Shown in pieces: positions 1-10,409 of a DNA stretch of 64,000 bases. Positions within the stretch are counted from its first letter, which is position 1, and the number at the start of each line of letters is the position of its first letter. The position numbers were made by a program, and so were the translations under genes. The DNA is taken from assembly GCF_021462265.1 (NCBI RefSeq), contig NZ_JAJONF010000016.1, forward strand, positions 62,001-126,000, given 5' to 3'. A model generated the notes under the pieces. That model did no database searches. It saw only the letters and a list, made by a program, of their open reading frames with translations, and was not told the origin of the DNA. This stretch comes from Streptomyces shenzhenensis. GTDB taxonomy: Bacteria; Actinomycetota; Actinomycetes; Streptomycetales; Streptomycetaceae.

Positions 1-955
1 CGGGCGAGAGGGTGGAGTCGCGCAGCGGGACGTCGTCGAGGGTGACGGTCATGCCGCCGGAGCCGTTCGAGGCCAGCTCGGAGGTGGCACAGGACAGACC
101 GGCCGCGCCGAGGTCCTGGATGCCGACCACGAGCTTCTCCCGGAAAGCCTCCAGGGTGCACTCGATGAGGAGCTTCTCCTGGAAGGGGTCGCCGACCTGG
201 ACCGCGGGGCGCTTGGAGGGCTTCGCGTCGTCGAAGGTCTCGCTCGCGAGGATCGACGCACCGCCGATGCCGTCGCCGCCGGTCCGGGCGCCGTACAGGA
301 TGACCTGGTTGCCCGCGCCGGAGGCCTTGGCGAGGTGGATGTCCTCATGCCGCATCACGCCGATGGCACCGGCGTTGACCAGCGGGTTTCCCTGGTAGCA
401 GGCGTCGAAGACGACCTCGCCGCCGATGTTGGGCAGGCCCAGGCAGTTGCCGTAGCCGCCGATGCCGGCGACGACACCCGGCAGGACGCGCTTGGTGTCC
501 GGGTGGTCGGCCGCGCCGAACCGCAGGGGGTCGACCACGGCCACCGGCCGGGCGCCCATCGCGATGATGTCGCGGACGATGCCGCCGACACCGGTCGCGG
601 CGCCCTGGTAGGGCTCGACGTACGACGGATGGTTGTGCGACTCGACCTTGAAGGTGACCGCGTAGCCCTGGCCGACGTCGACGACGCCCGCGTTCTCGCC
701 GATGCCGACGAGCAGGGCGTCCGACTGGGGCGCCTTCTCGCCGAACTGGCGGAGGTGGACCTTGGAGGACTTGTACGAGCAGTGCTCGGACCACATGACC
801 GAGTACATGGCCAGCTCGGCGCCGGTCGGGCGGCGGCCGAGGATCTCCACCACCCGCTCGTACTCGTCCTTCTTCAGGCCGAGTTCGGCCCAGGGCAGCT
901 CGACGTCGGGGGTCGCGGCCGCGTGCTCGACCGTGTCCAGAGGCGTCCGGCTCAT
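1..955 (-). CDS. purL: Phosphoribosylformylglycinamidine synthase, large subunit (N-terminal part, runs off window)
   Basis: ATP-dependent FGAM synthase of de novo purine synthesis; it converts FGAR plus glutamine to FGAM in a complex with PurQ and PurS. About 318 codons are present. The start ATG is at 955, inside an ATGA overlap with the purQ stop. The N-terminal PurL features WSEHCSYKSS, KVESHNHPS and GGNPLVNAG-like segments read clearly, and this is the short bacterial PurL type that needs separate PurS and PurQ. The C-terminal half lies outside the window. It is the third gene of purSQL and is probably translationally coupled to purQ. Confidence 0.97.
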   Translation of the reverse strand, partial: MSRTPLDTVEHAAATPDVELPWAELGLKKDEYERVVEILGRRPTGAELAMYSVMWSEHCSYKSSKVHLRQFGEKAPQSDALLVGIGENAGVVDVGQGYAVTFKVESHNHPSYVEPYQGAATGVGGIVRDIIAMGARPVAVVDPLRFGAADHPDTKRVLPGVVAGIGGYGNCLGLPNIGGEVVFDACYQGNPLVNAGAIGVMRHEDIHLAKASGAGNQVILYGARTGGDGIGGASILASETFDDAKPSKRPAVQVGDPFQEKLLIECTLEAFREKLVVGIQDLGAAGLSCATSELASNGSGGMTVTLDDVPLRDSTLSP

Positions 956-1656
956 GCGCCCACCAGCTTCTTGAGGATCGAGGTGAAGAAGGGAAGGCCG
1001 TCGGTGCGGCCCGTGCCGATCAGCGGCTCGACGGCGTGCTCGGGGTGCGGCATGAGGCCGACGACGTTCCCGGCCTCATTGGTGATGCCGGCGATGTCGC
1101 GGAGCGAGCCGTTGGGGTTGCCGTATCCGTCACCGGCTTCGCCGCCGACGACGTACCGGAACGCGACCCGGCCCTCGGCCTCCAACTGGTCGAGCGTGTA
1201 CTCGTCGGCGACGTAGCGGCCGTCCATGTTCTTCAGGGGGATGGAGATCTCCTGCCCCTCGCGGTAGTCGGCCGTCCAGGCCGTGGCCGCGTTCTCCACC
1301 CGCAGCTTCTGCTCGCGGCAGATGAAGTGGAGGTGGTCGTTGCCCAGCATTCCGCCCGGCAGCAGGTGCGCCTCGGTGAGGACCTGGAAGCCGTTGCAGA
1401 TACCGAGGACCGGCAGCCCGGCCTTCGCCTGCTCGATGACCGTCTCCATCACCGGCGAGAAGCGGGAGATGGCGCCGGCCCGCAGATAGTCGCCGTAGGA
1501 GAAACCACCGGGAAGGACCACCGCGTCGACCTGGTGAAGGTCCTTGTCCTTGTGCCAGAGGGCGACCGGTTCCGCGCCCGCGAGACGGATCGCGCGCTGG
1601 GTGTCACGGTCGTCGAGGCTTCCCGGGAAAGTGACGACGCCAATACGAGCGGTCAC
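952..1656 (-). CDS. purQ: Phosphoribosylformylglycinamidine synthase, glutaminase subunit
   Basis: Class I glutamine amidotransferase that releases ammonia for PurL. The 234-residue product is normal for the family. The nucleophile Cys87 sits in VLGICNGFQVL, and the His204/Glu206 pair of the triad sits in MPHPEHAVEP near the C-terminus. The start overlaps the purS stop by 4 bases (ATGA), and its own stop overlaps purL in the same way, so purSQL is one coupled operon. All catalytic residues are in place. Confidence 0.97.
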   Translation of the reverse strand: MTARIGVVTFPGSLDDRDTQRAIRLAGAEPVALWHKDKDLHQVDAVVLPGGFSYGDYLRAGAISRFSPVMETVIEQAKAGLPVLGICNGFQVLTEAHLLPGGMLGNDHLHFICREQKLRVENAATAWTADYREGQEISIPLKNMDGRYVADEYTLDQLEAEGRVAFRYVVGGEAGDGYGNPNGSLRDIAGITNEAGNVVGLMPHPEHAVEPLIGTGRTDGLPFFTSILKKLVGA

Positions 1657-1916
1657 TTCGCCGCCTCCGCGACTTCCTCCACCTTGACGGTGAAGTCCTC
1701 GATCACGGTGTTGGCGAGGAAGGATTCCGCAAGATCATGGATGCGGGCGAGCGCGGCCTCGTCGACCGGCCCGTCAACTTCCAGTTCGAATCGCTTTCCC
1801 TGACGTACGTCGGAGATGCCTTCGAAACCCAGGCGCGGCAGCGCACGCTGGACCGCCTGGCCCTGGGGGTCGAGGATCTCCGGCTTGAGCATGACGTCGA
1901 CTACGACGCGTGCCAC
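1653..1916 (-). CDS. purS: Phosphoribosylformylglycinamidine synthase subunit PurS
   Basis: Small subunit that bridges PurL and PurQ and helps channel ammonia. I chose the GTG at 1916, giving 87 residues that begin VARVVVDVMLKPEILDPQGQ, because a GGGAG sits 5 bases upstream. The alternative GTG at 1922 would overlap that ribosome binding site. The sequence matches the PurS pattern (LKPEILDPQG, VRQGKRFELEV). First gene of purSQL; a conserved-looking hairpin lies 40-70 bases upstream in the leader. Confidence 0.95.
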   Translation of the reverse strand: MARVVVDVMLKPEILDPQGQAVQRALPRLGFEGISDVRQGKRFELEVDGPVDEAALARIHDLAESFLANTVIEDFTVKVEEVAEAAK

Positions 1917-1956
1917 TTGCACTCCCGGTGTGTGGTGCTGAGCTGGTTCCTTCAGA

Positions 1957-1985
1957 CTACCCGCACAGAATTTCTACGCGGGTAG
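1957..1985 (-). promoter_or_regulatory. Inverted repeat in the purS leader
   Basis: CTACCCGC and GCGGGTAG form a perfect 8-bp inverted repeat separated by 13 bases, ending about 40 bases upstream of the purS start. It could be an operator for a purine regulator or a leader hairpin. The 1917-2242 gap between the divergent purS and lsr2-like genes otherwise holds only promoter-like AT-richer sequence around 2090-2220. Confidence 0.4.
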
Positions 1986-2242
1986 AGTTGTAGGAAACTA
2001 CGTGAGGCGCGTCACGATCGGGTGACAGCGGGGGATCCACACGAAAAATTCTGGGAAAGTTCCCCGGGTTCGCCCACGACATCTATTGCGCCGGGACACG
2101 CGGACGGATTTAGTCGGGCTTCACTTTGTATTGCCAGGCACTGTACAAATGAATTGGCAATAGCCGATACTCGGCACGTCACCGCCATCGCCGTCATCGC
2201 CGATGAGCTGTAAAGACGTGCCACACGAAGGGACCGATATTC

Positions 2243-2560
2243 GTGGCGCAGAAGGTCGTGGTCACTCTCTTTGACGACATCGACGGCTCGGAAGCGGCGG
2301 AAACGATCGCCTTCGGACTCGACGGCAAGTCGTACGAGATCGACCTGAATCAAGCCAACGCCAAGCAACTGCGCAAGGCCCTGGAGCCGTACGTGGTGGC
2401 CGGCCGCAAGCGGTCGAAGTCGGGCAAGGCGTTCAAGCAGACGGAGGTCGCCCCCGACCCGGCGGCCGTCCGCGCCTGGGCACAGGCGAACAAGATGGAT
2501 GTCCCGGCCCGCGGCCGCATCCCGAAGAAGGTGTACGAGGCGTTCAGCGCCGCCCAGTGA
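2243..2560 (+). CDS. Lsr2-family nucleoid-associated silencer (probable LsrL paralogue)
   Basis: DNA-bridging xenogeneic silencer that binds AT-rich DNA. The protein has 105 residues: an N-terminal dimerisation beta region (MAQKVVVTLFDDIDGSEAAE) and a C-terminal binding domain with the RGR AT-hook-like motif at 90-92 (PARGRIPKKVYEAF). GTG start. Streptomyces carry two Lsr2 paralogues; the one beside purS is, from memory, the less studied LsrL (SCO4076-type) rather than the main silencer. Transcribed divergently from purSQL; the tRNA-Gly genes follow. Confidence 0.93.
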   Translation: MAQKVVVTLFDDIDGSEAAETIAFGLDGKSYEIDLNQANAKQLRKALEPYVVAGRKRSKSGKAFKQTEVAPDPAAVRAWAQANKMDVPARGRIPKKVYEAFSAAQ

Positions 2561-2695
2561 CAGGGCGGCCGGCTGCCCTCAGGGGGTGTCAGCCACCCCT
2601 GGGGGCAGCCGACTTGCGCTACCCCCCTGCTGATCAGCTAATGTCTGGAGCACGCCGAGGGGCGCGGCCGAAAAGCCGAAACCCACGGAGTACAT

Positions 2696-2767
2696 GCGGG
2701 TGTAGTTCAGTAGTAGAACATCCCCCTTCCAGGGGGAAGGCGCAGTGTGCAATTCCTGTCACCCGCT
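2696..2767 (+). tRNA. tRNA-Gly (TCC)
   Basis: The acceptor stem GCGGGTG pairs with CACCCGC. The anticodon loop CTTCCAG gives TCC, which decodes GGA/GGG. 72 nt. First of three tRNA-Gly genes in this stretch. Confidence 0.95.
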
Positions 2768-2849
2768 CTGGCACCACCGGTCCTGAGGATGCTTGTGGAT
2801 CAGGTAGGCTGGTGCCCGCACCGATCGGTGGGAGCCGGTCGGGAGCAGT

Positions 2850-2922
2850 GCGGACGTAGCTCAGTTGGTAGAGCGCAACCTTGCCAAGGTTGAGGTCGCG
2901 AGTTCGAGCCTCGTCGTCCGCT
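2850..2922 (+). tRNA. tRNA-Gly (GCC), copy 1, CCA encoded
   Basis: The acceptor stem GCGGACG pairs with CGTCCGC. The anticodon loop TTGCCAA gives GCC. The discriminator T is followed by an encoded CCA. The 73-nt gene is repeated base for base at 3903-3975. Confidence 0.96.
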
Positions 2923-3071
2923 CCAGCTCATAGAGGAAACCCCGGTCATGCGACTGGGGTTTTCTTGTGTGCTCCGGCCCCTTACCGCCCCCGGCATTTG
3001 TCATGGCGGGCTCCGTCCCGCCCGCGTCCCCGGAGACGCGGAAGCCATGGACCGGGAACACATGGAACACA

Positions 3072-3225
3072 TGATGGAGATCACAGATCTCGGGCTTCTC
3101 CACGGGGCGGATTCGACGCGTACCCACGGGGCGGGTTCGAGGCGGTCCGCGGAACATCCTTCTCCGTGGCCCGCGGCGAGATCTTCGCGCTGCCCGTCAC
3201 CTGCAGCGCCGGAAAGACGTCCACG
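3072..3225 (+). pseudogene. Remnant of an ABC-transporter ATP-binding subunit (N-terminus only)
   Basis: A possible start reads MMEITDL. After a frame change the text continues GGFEAVRGTSFSVARGEIFAL and then SAGKTSTVV, which is recognisably the start of an ABC ATPase running from strand 1 through Walker A. The normal G-x-N-G-AGKTST is degraded to PVTCSAGKTST. Nothing after Walker A remains; the reading runs straight into a response-regulator-like sequence. This is a relic, not a functional gene. Confidence 0.6.
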
Positions 3226-3880
3226 GTCGTACGGCTGCTGCCCGCGGGCGACGAGCATCTGCCCCGGGGCGCCCTGGCCGCGCTGCCCGGGCTCGGCGAG
3301 GGCGAACTGGTCGTCGTCGCCGAGGCGGCCGCCGGCCCGGAGGCGCCCGCCTCGACGCGGGCCCGTCGCCCGCGGCCCGGAGGCGCCCGCCGTGGCGCCG
3401 CCCGTCGCCCCGATGTCGCGGTGCCCGAGCTCCAGATGCCCGGCGCCGATGGGCCGATGATGTGAGGGTCGCCACATCGCTCCGTGCCGAACTGCCCGGC
3501 TGCCAGCTGCTGATCGGCACCGGTCGCGGGTGGGCCGGCCCTCCGAAGCGGACCTGGCGACCGCGGTGCGGGGGTGCGTCCTGAAAGCGGTGAGCGCGCA
3601 GCGGCTCGCGTGGATCCTCCGGGCCGGGCACGCCGGAAACCGTTACGTCGAGCCGGTGTTGGCCGCCGGCACGATCTCCGCCGGGGACTCGCAGCCGACC
3701 GCGCGGGAGGCCGAGGCGCCGCCGTCGGCGGCCGACGGCGCACCGGTCGCCGAGAGCGCCGAGCGGGCCGCGCTGTCGCCGGGGACCGTGCGGAACCATC
3801 TCTCCTCGGCCGTCACCAAGCCCGGTGCCGAGAACCGTCATGCGGCAGTGCGTCTCACGCGGGAGCGAGGTTGGGTATAG
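3226..3880 (+). pseudogene. Decayed NarL/LuxR-type response regulator (DesR-like)
   Basis: Pieces of one response regulator appear in order but in different frames. A receiver start (residues like DEHLPRGALAALPGLGEG) and the phospho-site region DVAVPELQMPGADG end at a TGA near 3463. VATSLRAELPGCQLLI follows in another frame from about 3470. From about 3530 come VLKAVSAQRLAWILRAGHAG and an HTH reading LSPGTVRNHLSSAVTKPGAENR. The expected phospho-acceptor region and the domain linker are altered. Together with the ABC fragment upstream it looks like a decayed two-component/ABC exporter locus; no kinase is left. Confidence 0.7.
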
Positions 3881-3902
3881 TTGCTCTCGCGCCACGGCGC
3901 AT

Positions 3903-3975
3903 GCGGACGTAGCTCAGTTGGTAGAGCGCAACCTTGCCAAGGTTGAGGTCGCGAGTTCGAGCCTCGTCGTCCGCT
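3903..3975 (+). tRNA. tRNA-Gly (GCC), copy 2
   Basis: Identical over 73 nt to the copy at 2850-2922, with anticodon GCC. Unlike copy 1 it is followed by CAG, so CCA is not encoded. The two copies form a direct repeat about 1.05 kb apart that brackets the decayed genes. Confidence 0.96.
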
Positions 3976-3983
3976 CAGAAGAG

Positions 3984-4043
3984 AAGGCCCCCGGTTTCCG
4001 CCGGGGGCCTTCGGCGTTCCCGGGCCGAGGGCCCGGGAACGCC
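3984..4043. terminator. Two adjacent strong hairpins between tRNA-Gly and purC
   Basis: Hairpin 1 is AAGGCCCCCGG with CCGGGGGCCTT (3984-4011). Hairpin 2 is a perfect 14-bp stem GGCGTTCCCGGGCC/GGCCCGGGAACGCC with a 3-base loop (4013-4043). They lie between the convergent tRNA (+) and purC (-) and can serve both. Confidence 0.8.
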
Positions 4044-4047
4044 TCCG

Positions 4048-4947
<900 letters not shown>

Positions 4948-5039
4948 GGTTCCTCCCCGTGGTTCTGTACAGGTGCCCTCGATTCTCCCGTATGCCGGGT
5001 TGCGCACGGACAGCGGGGCCGCGCGGCCACCTGTGCGGG

Positions 5040-6536
5040 TCAGTCGTGTTTGCAGATGCGGTCCAGGAGGTTGGCGGTGGCGCGCTGGACCCGGGGGTCG
5101 ACGTGGCCGGGGCGGTCCAGGGCCGGGGACCAGGCGAAGGTGCCGGAGGCGAAGACCAGGGCGCCGGAGGGGGCGCGGTAGAGGGAGGTCTCCTGGTGGC
5201 GCAGGACGCCGCCGTTGTCGGTGTAGGGGGAGTGGGCGAGCAGGATGCGCTCCTCGTGCTCGGGCAGCGCGGTGCGCGGGAAGTAGCGGTCGGCCTCGCC
5301 GGCCACCAGACCCGGGAGTCCGTCGCCCTCGTGCGCTCCGGTGCCCTCCCAGAGCCAGTGCCCCGCGTTGCGCACGATCAGGGGGTACGGCTCGGGCACC
5401 CGGCCCGCGTACTGGATGCCGACCGTCTGCTGTTCCGGCCGGTCGATCTCACGCCAGAGCACGGGCTTTCCCGGGCCCTTGCGCTTTCGGCAGGTCAGCA
5501 GGCGGTTCTCGACCCCGGACGGGGAAGGCCCCAACTCCACCTGCCAGTACATCGTGTTGGCGGAGAGGAAGACGAGGCTCGTGCCGCTGTCGCGGGCCAG
5601 TTCGACCGTGCGGCGCATCTGCGGCGACCAGTACTCGTCGTGGCCCGGGAAGACCAGGCCCCGGTAGCGGGTGGGGTCGACACGGCCGGCGTGCAGGTCG
5701 CGGGCGTCGGCGTAGGCGAGGTCGTAGCCGTAGCGCTCGGCCCAGCGGATGAAGTCGTAGGCGTGGCCGACGTGCAGGGGCAGGCCGGCGCCCGCGTACG
5801 GCCGGTCGAAGGAGACGGTGGTCGCCGCGTCGGCCTCGCCGAGCAGCCGGCCCCGCTCGTCCCAGGCGTGGTAGAGGCTGGCGCCGGTGTGGCCGTCCTC
5901 GGGGTAGAGGTTGTACGCCTGCCAGGTGATGTCCGGCAGCAGGAGCAGCAGGTCGGCCGGGTGGTCGTCGCGGATGGTGAAGGGCACGTGGGAGCGGTAG
6001 CCGTCGGCCGTGGTGAGCACGGCGACGTACGCGCCGATGCTCCAGTACGACGGGACCTGCAGCCGCCACGACAGCCACCAGTGGTGGCAGGAGACCGTGC
6101 GGTCGGCGGTCAGCGGCGGCGGCTGGACGATGCCGGACAGCCGGGGGCTGGTGGTGATCTTGGATGCGCCGTCGCCGCCGTAGTGGCCGATGCGGTAGAT
6201 GTCGACGCTGAATTCCTGTGGCGGATCGACGGTGATGTGGAAGTCGACGGCCTCGCCCGGGGCGACCGCGCCGGTCGAGGTGAATCCTTTGATCTGGCGG
6301 TGCACGTCGTCCGCCGAGCGCGGGCCGCCGATGGCGGTGCGCGGTGCGGGGACCCTGGGGTTCTCGCCGGTGGGCTGTGGCCGGCTGGGGTCCACGTACC
6401 AGGGGACGACATGACCGGTGTCGTCGAAGTAGGTCTCACTGCCGCGCAGCCAGGGAACGGGACCCTGGCCGAAGGGATCCGTGACGGCGTGCGCGAGTGC
6501 TCCCGACTCCCAGCGGCGGATCTGGTCCGATGCCAT
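5040..6536 (-). CDS. N,N-dimethylformamidase large-subunit-like protein
   Basis: 498 residues of the family that contains the large subunit of N,N-dimethylformamidase. The C-terminal half carries the family hallmark GLVFPGHDEYWS and the segment PDITWQAYNLY. The N-terminal part (about 90-190) is a beta-rich sandwich (VDFHITVDPPQEFSVDIYRI). No signal peptide is evident. In Streptomyces most members have no proven substrate, and no small subunit lies nearby, so amidase activity is only a family inference. Alone on its strand. Confidence 0.75.
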   Translation of the reverse strand: MASDQIRRWESGALAHAVTDPFGQGPVPWLRGSETYFDDTGHVVPWYVDPSRPQPTGENPRVPAPRTAIGGPRSADDVHRQIKGFTSTGAVAPGEAVDFHITVDPPQEFSVDIYRIGHYGGDGASKITTSPRLSGIVQPPPLTADRTVSCHHWWLSWRLQVPSYWSIGAYVAVLTTADGYRSHVPFTIRDDHPADLLLLLPDITWQAYNLYPEDGHTGASLYHAWDERGRLLGEADAATTVSFDRPYAGAGLPLHVGHAYDFIRWAERYGYDLAYADARDLHAGRVDPTRYRGLVFPGHDEYWSPQMRRTVELARDSGTSLVFLSANTMYWQVELGPSPSGVENRLLTCRKRKGPGKPVLWREIDRPEQQTVGIQYAGRVPEPYPLIVRNAGHWLWEGTGAHEGDGLPGLVAGEADRYFPRTALPEHEERILLAHSPYTDNGGVLRHQETSLYRAPSGALVFASGTFAWSPALDRPGHVDPRVQRATANLLDRICKHD

Positions 6537-6606
6537 GGTGGCTCCCCTCCCGCGTGCCCCCGCGAAGTGTGCCGATACGAGCCGATGTGCGATGTGGGCG
6601 CACGTG

Positions 6607-6669
6607 CTGTGCTGTCGTACCTGTGTCCTGCGCCGTTGCGCCCGCGTCCTGCGTCGTCGTACCTGTTTC
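6607..6669 (-). repeat. Three 21-bp imperfect tandem repeats upstream of the dimethylformamidase-like gene
   Basis: Units at 6607-6627, 6628-6648 and 6649-6669. In one minus-strand frame they would encode ETGTTTQ, DAGATAQ and DTGTTAQ. This is the main structure in the 352-base gap 6537-6888, which otherwise shows short GTGCCATGC-type repetition at 6710-6740 and no convincing gene. Confidence 0.6.
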
Positions 6670-6888
6670 GGGCGCTGCCGTCTCGCCGATGGCGCCGTGT
6701 CCCGCCATGCGTGCCACGCGTGCCATGCGTGCGGTGCCGCGACTGTGGCGTCTGCCTTATGTCGGGTGCGCTTGCCACATCCGCGAACGATCCCAGCACA
6801 TCACATAACGCACGCGTACGGTCACGGTTCGTCGTGAATTTGCCTGAAGTGGAACACTTCACTCCGCTAAAGCACCGAAAAGCCGAGG

Positions 6889-8706
6889 TCAGACCAGTCG
6901 GAGCGGTTTCTCCGGCCGTATTCCGGACTTGACCAGCCAGGCCCGCAGCGGGGCCGGGTCTCCCTCCTCGATGAGGCTGAGAACTCTGGGCGTCAGGTCG
7001 GCGGCCCGCTCGCCGCCGACCAGCAGGGACGGGCCGTCGAGCCAGTCCAGGCCGGGGGTGGCTCCGGCGGTGTCCACGGCCGCGCAGCACACCATCGCCG
7101 TCACGTGGTCGGCGAGGAGTTCGCGGGCGGTGCGCGGGGGCTGGAGCGGGAAGAGGGGCAGTGCGCCGTCGTCCCACAGAGGGCTGCCGGGGCCGCCCTG
7201 GCCGCCGGGGGCGGGGCCGCCGGAGGGTGGCACCGCGGCGGCCGTCGTCCCGGGCGTGCCCTCGTGCTCCTCGCGGGCGAGGGCCGCGGTGAGGCCGGCG
7301 GCGAGAGCGGCGCTGCGCTCGGTACCGGCGGGCTCGCCGGCTTCCTCGTCCTCGCAGCCGGGGGTGCGGGAGTCCGCGTCGTACGCCGGAGGGCACGGGC
7401 GGCTGCCGGCGGCGGACGGGACGGTCAGGTGGTCCAGGACGCGGGCCAGGGTCGGGCCGTCCGGCTCGGGGGCGGCGGGATCCGGGGTGGCGCGGACCCC
7501 GAGGGCGTCCAGGACGCGGTGCAGGCGGGCCGCCTCGGTGCGCCAGGTACGGTCGACGACCTCGTCCGGGTACTCCTGCCAGGCCACCGGCGACCAGGCC
7601 GGGCCGGGCTCGGCGGGGCCGCCGTGGAAGAGGCGGGCGGCGAGCAGCGAGGCGGCCTCGTCCACCAGCCCCGGCTCCTCCAGCAGGTCGCAGGCGGGCC
7701 GCTCGCCGAGCCGGGAGGCGAAGCCCTCGGCCAGCCGGTCGCGCCGGGACAGCTCGGTGAGGGCCGCGACCACGCCCGCGTCCAGCCGGGAGGGCCAGCG
7801 GCCCATCCGCCAGGCGGGCAGCGCGACCCGGGTGAGCAGGCGGTCCCAGCCGGCGTACGCGAGGCCGACCTGTTCCTGGGCGACGATCCGCAGTCCGTAG
7901 TCCACGGCCTGGGCCCGCTCAGCGGCCGCGGCGGCGACCCCGCGCTCCATCAGTGCCGCGTGCTCCCGGCAGCCGCGCAGCAGCAGCCGGGCCACCCAGC
8001 CGACGCCCGCGCACACCAGGCGGGCGGCCGGACATCGGGCGGGCGTCGCGGAGACGCCCACCGCCGCGTCCAGGCCTCGCACGAAGCGGCGGGCGGCCGC
8101 TATGTCCGGGTGCGCCGAGGGGCCCGTACCGGCGACGACCGGGGCGAGGACCGCGCGCAGCTCGCCGACGCGCATCCACCACAGGAACGGGGAGCCTATG
8201 ACGAGGACGGGGGCGGCCGGGGTGCGGCGGTGCGGACCCGGGGTGCCGAGCTCGTCGCCGCCCTTGGGCGCGGGCGGGCCGTGCGCCGGGTGGGTGCGGT
8301 CCTCCAGCCAGCTGTCACAGTCCGGGGTGAGCGCTATGGCGGAGGGCGCCGGCACGTCGAGGCGGTCGGCGAGGTCGCGCATCATCCGGTACAGGTCCGG
8401 AGCGGACTCCTCCGGGATCGGGACGGTGGGGCTCACGGCCGGGCGGGCGCGGGCCACGACCAGGGCGACAGCGGCGGCGGCCAGCAGCACCAGTACGGCG
8501 AGGGCGCCGACGATCCAGCGGGCGGTGTCCCAGCCGTGGCCGACGAAGTGGCCGGTGGAACCGCCGGTCAGCAGGATCACCGCGGCCGCGGCGGGCAACA
8601 GGGCCATGGCCAGGGCCCGGCCGCGGATACGCAGCACGGCGAGCGCCCGGCTGCGCGCCGCCTGCGCTCCCGCCTCCGCGCCGATTCCGACGCTGGTACT
8701 GGTCAC
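6889..8706 (-). CDS. Membrane protein with an M48-like fold lacking the HEXXH zinc site
   Basis: 605 residues. Two membrane segments lie near the N-terminus (about 25-55 and 65-90). Next comes a region laid out like M48 metallopeptidases: LYRMMRDLADRLDVPAPS, then PVLVIGSPFLWW and RVGELRAVLAPVV. Where M48 enzymes read ELRAVLAHELGH, this protein has LAPVVAGTG, so no zinc motif is present. The rest is helical, followed by a Pro/Gly/Ala-rich linker (about 470-540) and a conserved tail. Monocistronic between purD and the divergent upstream gap. A pseudo-protease or structural role is inferred; the substrate is unknown. Confidence 0.6.
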   Translation of the reverse strand: MTSTSVGIGAEAGAQAARSRALAVLRIRGRALAMALLPAAAAVILLTGGSTGHFVGHGWDTARWIVGALAVLVLLAAAAVALVVARARPAVSPTVPIPEESAPDLYRMMRDLADRLDVPAPSAIALTPDCDSWLEDRTHPAHGPPAPKGGDELGTPGPHRRTPAAPVLVIGSPFLWWMRVGELRAVLAPVVAGTGPSAHPDIAAARRFVRGLDAAVGVSATPARCPAARLVCAGVGWVARLLLRGCREHAALMERGVAAAAAERAQAVDYGLRIVAQEQVGLAYAGWDRLLTRVALPAWRMGRWPSRLDAGVVAALTELSRRDRLAEGFASRLGERPACDLLEEPGLVDEAASLLAARLFHGGPAEPGPAWSPVAWQEYPDEVVDRTWRTEAARLHRVLDALGVRATPDPAAPEPDGPTLARVLDHLTVPSAAGSRPCPPAYDADSRTPGCEDEEAGEPAGTERSAALAAGLTAALAREEHEGTPGTTAAAVPPSGGPAPGGQGGPGSPLWDDGALPLFPLQPPRTARELLADHVTAMVCCAAVDTAGATPGLDWLDGPSLLVGGERAADLTPRVLSLIEEGDPAPLRAWLVKSGIRPEKPLRLV

Positions 8707-8925
8707 GTCCCGACCTCACCCCCTCCCTGCTGTCCTCGGCCTGTCCTGGCTGTTGCTCACTCCCCCACTGTGGCACCCGTCACTGACATCGCAATGCCGG
8801 TGGGCCAAGTGCCGGAACGCTTGCGCCGCACCCTAGTTGGGGCCTCGGCCCCCGTCAGCCGGATGGGGCATCGGTCACTCGATGGAATGGCTTTGGTCAG
8901 AGGTGATCGACAGACAGCAATGATC

Positions 8926-8953
8926 AGGCCCCGGATTTCGGGGTCCGGGGCCT
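8926..8953 (-). terminator. Terminator hairpin downstream of purD
   Basis: AGGCCCCGGA and TCCGGGGCCT form a perfect 10-bp stem around an 8-base loop, 30 bases after the purD stop. The rest of the 8707-8982 gap shows no gene. Confidence 0.75.
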
Positions 8954-8982
8954 GGTCGGGAACGGGTCTGCGGGAACCGGGG

Positions 8983-10239
<1,257 letters not shown>

Positions 10240-10325
10240 GGGGGCCAGCGTAGCCGGGTGGGCCGACTGGAGGTTCCTCCAAGGGGCCGGAGCTGCGGGG
10301 TGGCCGCCCGCTGAAGTGGCCGTCC

Positions 10326-10345
10326 TTGGGGGCTGCCGCCCCCAA
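10326..10345. terminator. Hairpin downstream of dnaX
   Basis: TTGGGGGC-TGCC-GCCCCCAA forms a perfect 8-bp stem with a 4-base loop in the gap between dnaX and purD. Confidence 0.6.
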
Positions 10346-10365
10346 ACCCCCGCTTCGGCCTGAAC

Positions 10366-10394
10366 GGCCTCGTCCTCAAACGCCGGACAGGCTG
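10366..10394. repeat. Streptomyces-type dispersed intergenic repeat (GTCCTCAAACGCCGGAC core)
   Basis: The core GGCCTCGTCCTCAAACGCCG, followed by GACAGGCTG, matches a short element I recall seeing in many Streptomyces intergenic regions, often next to hairpins. Only one copy is in this window. Function unknown. Confidence 0.5.
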
Positions 10395-10409
10395 GGAGTG
10401 AACCCGGCG

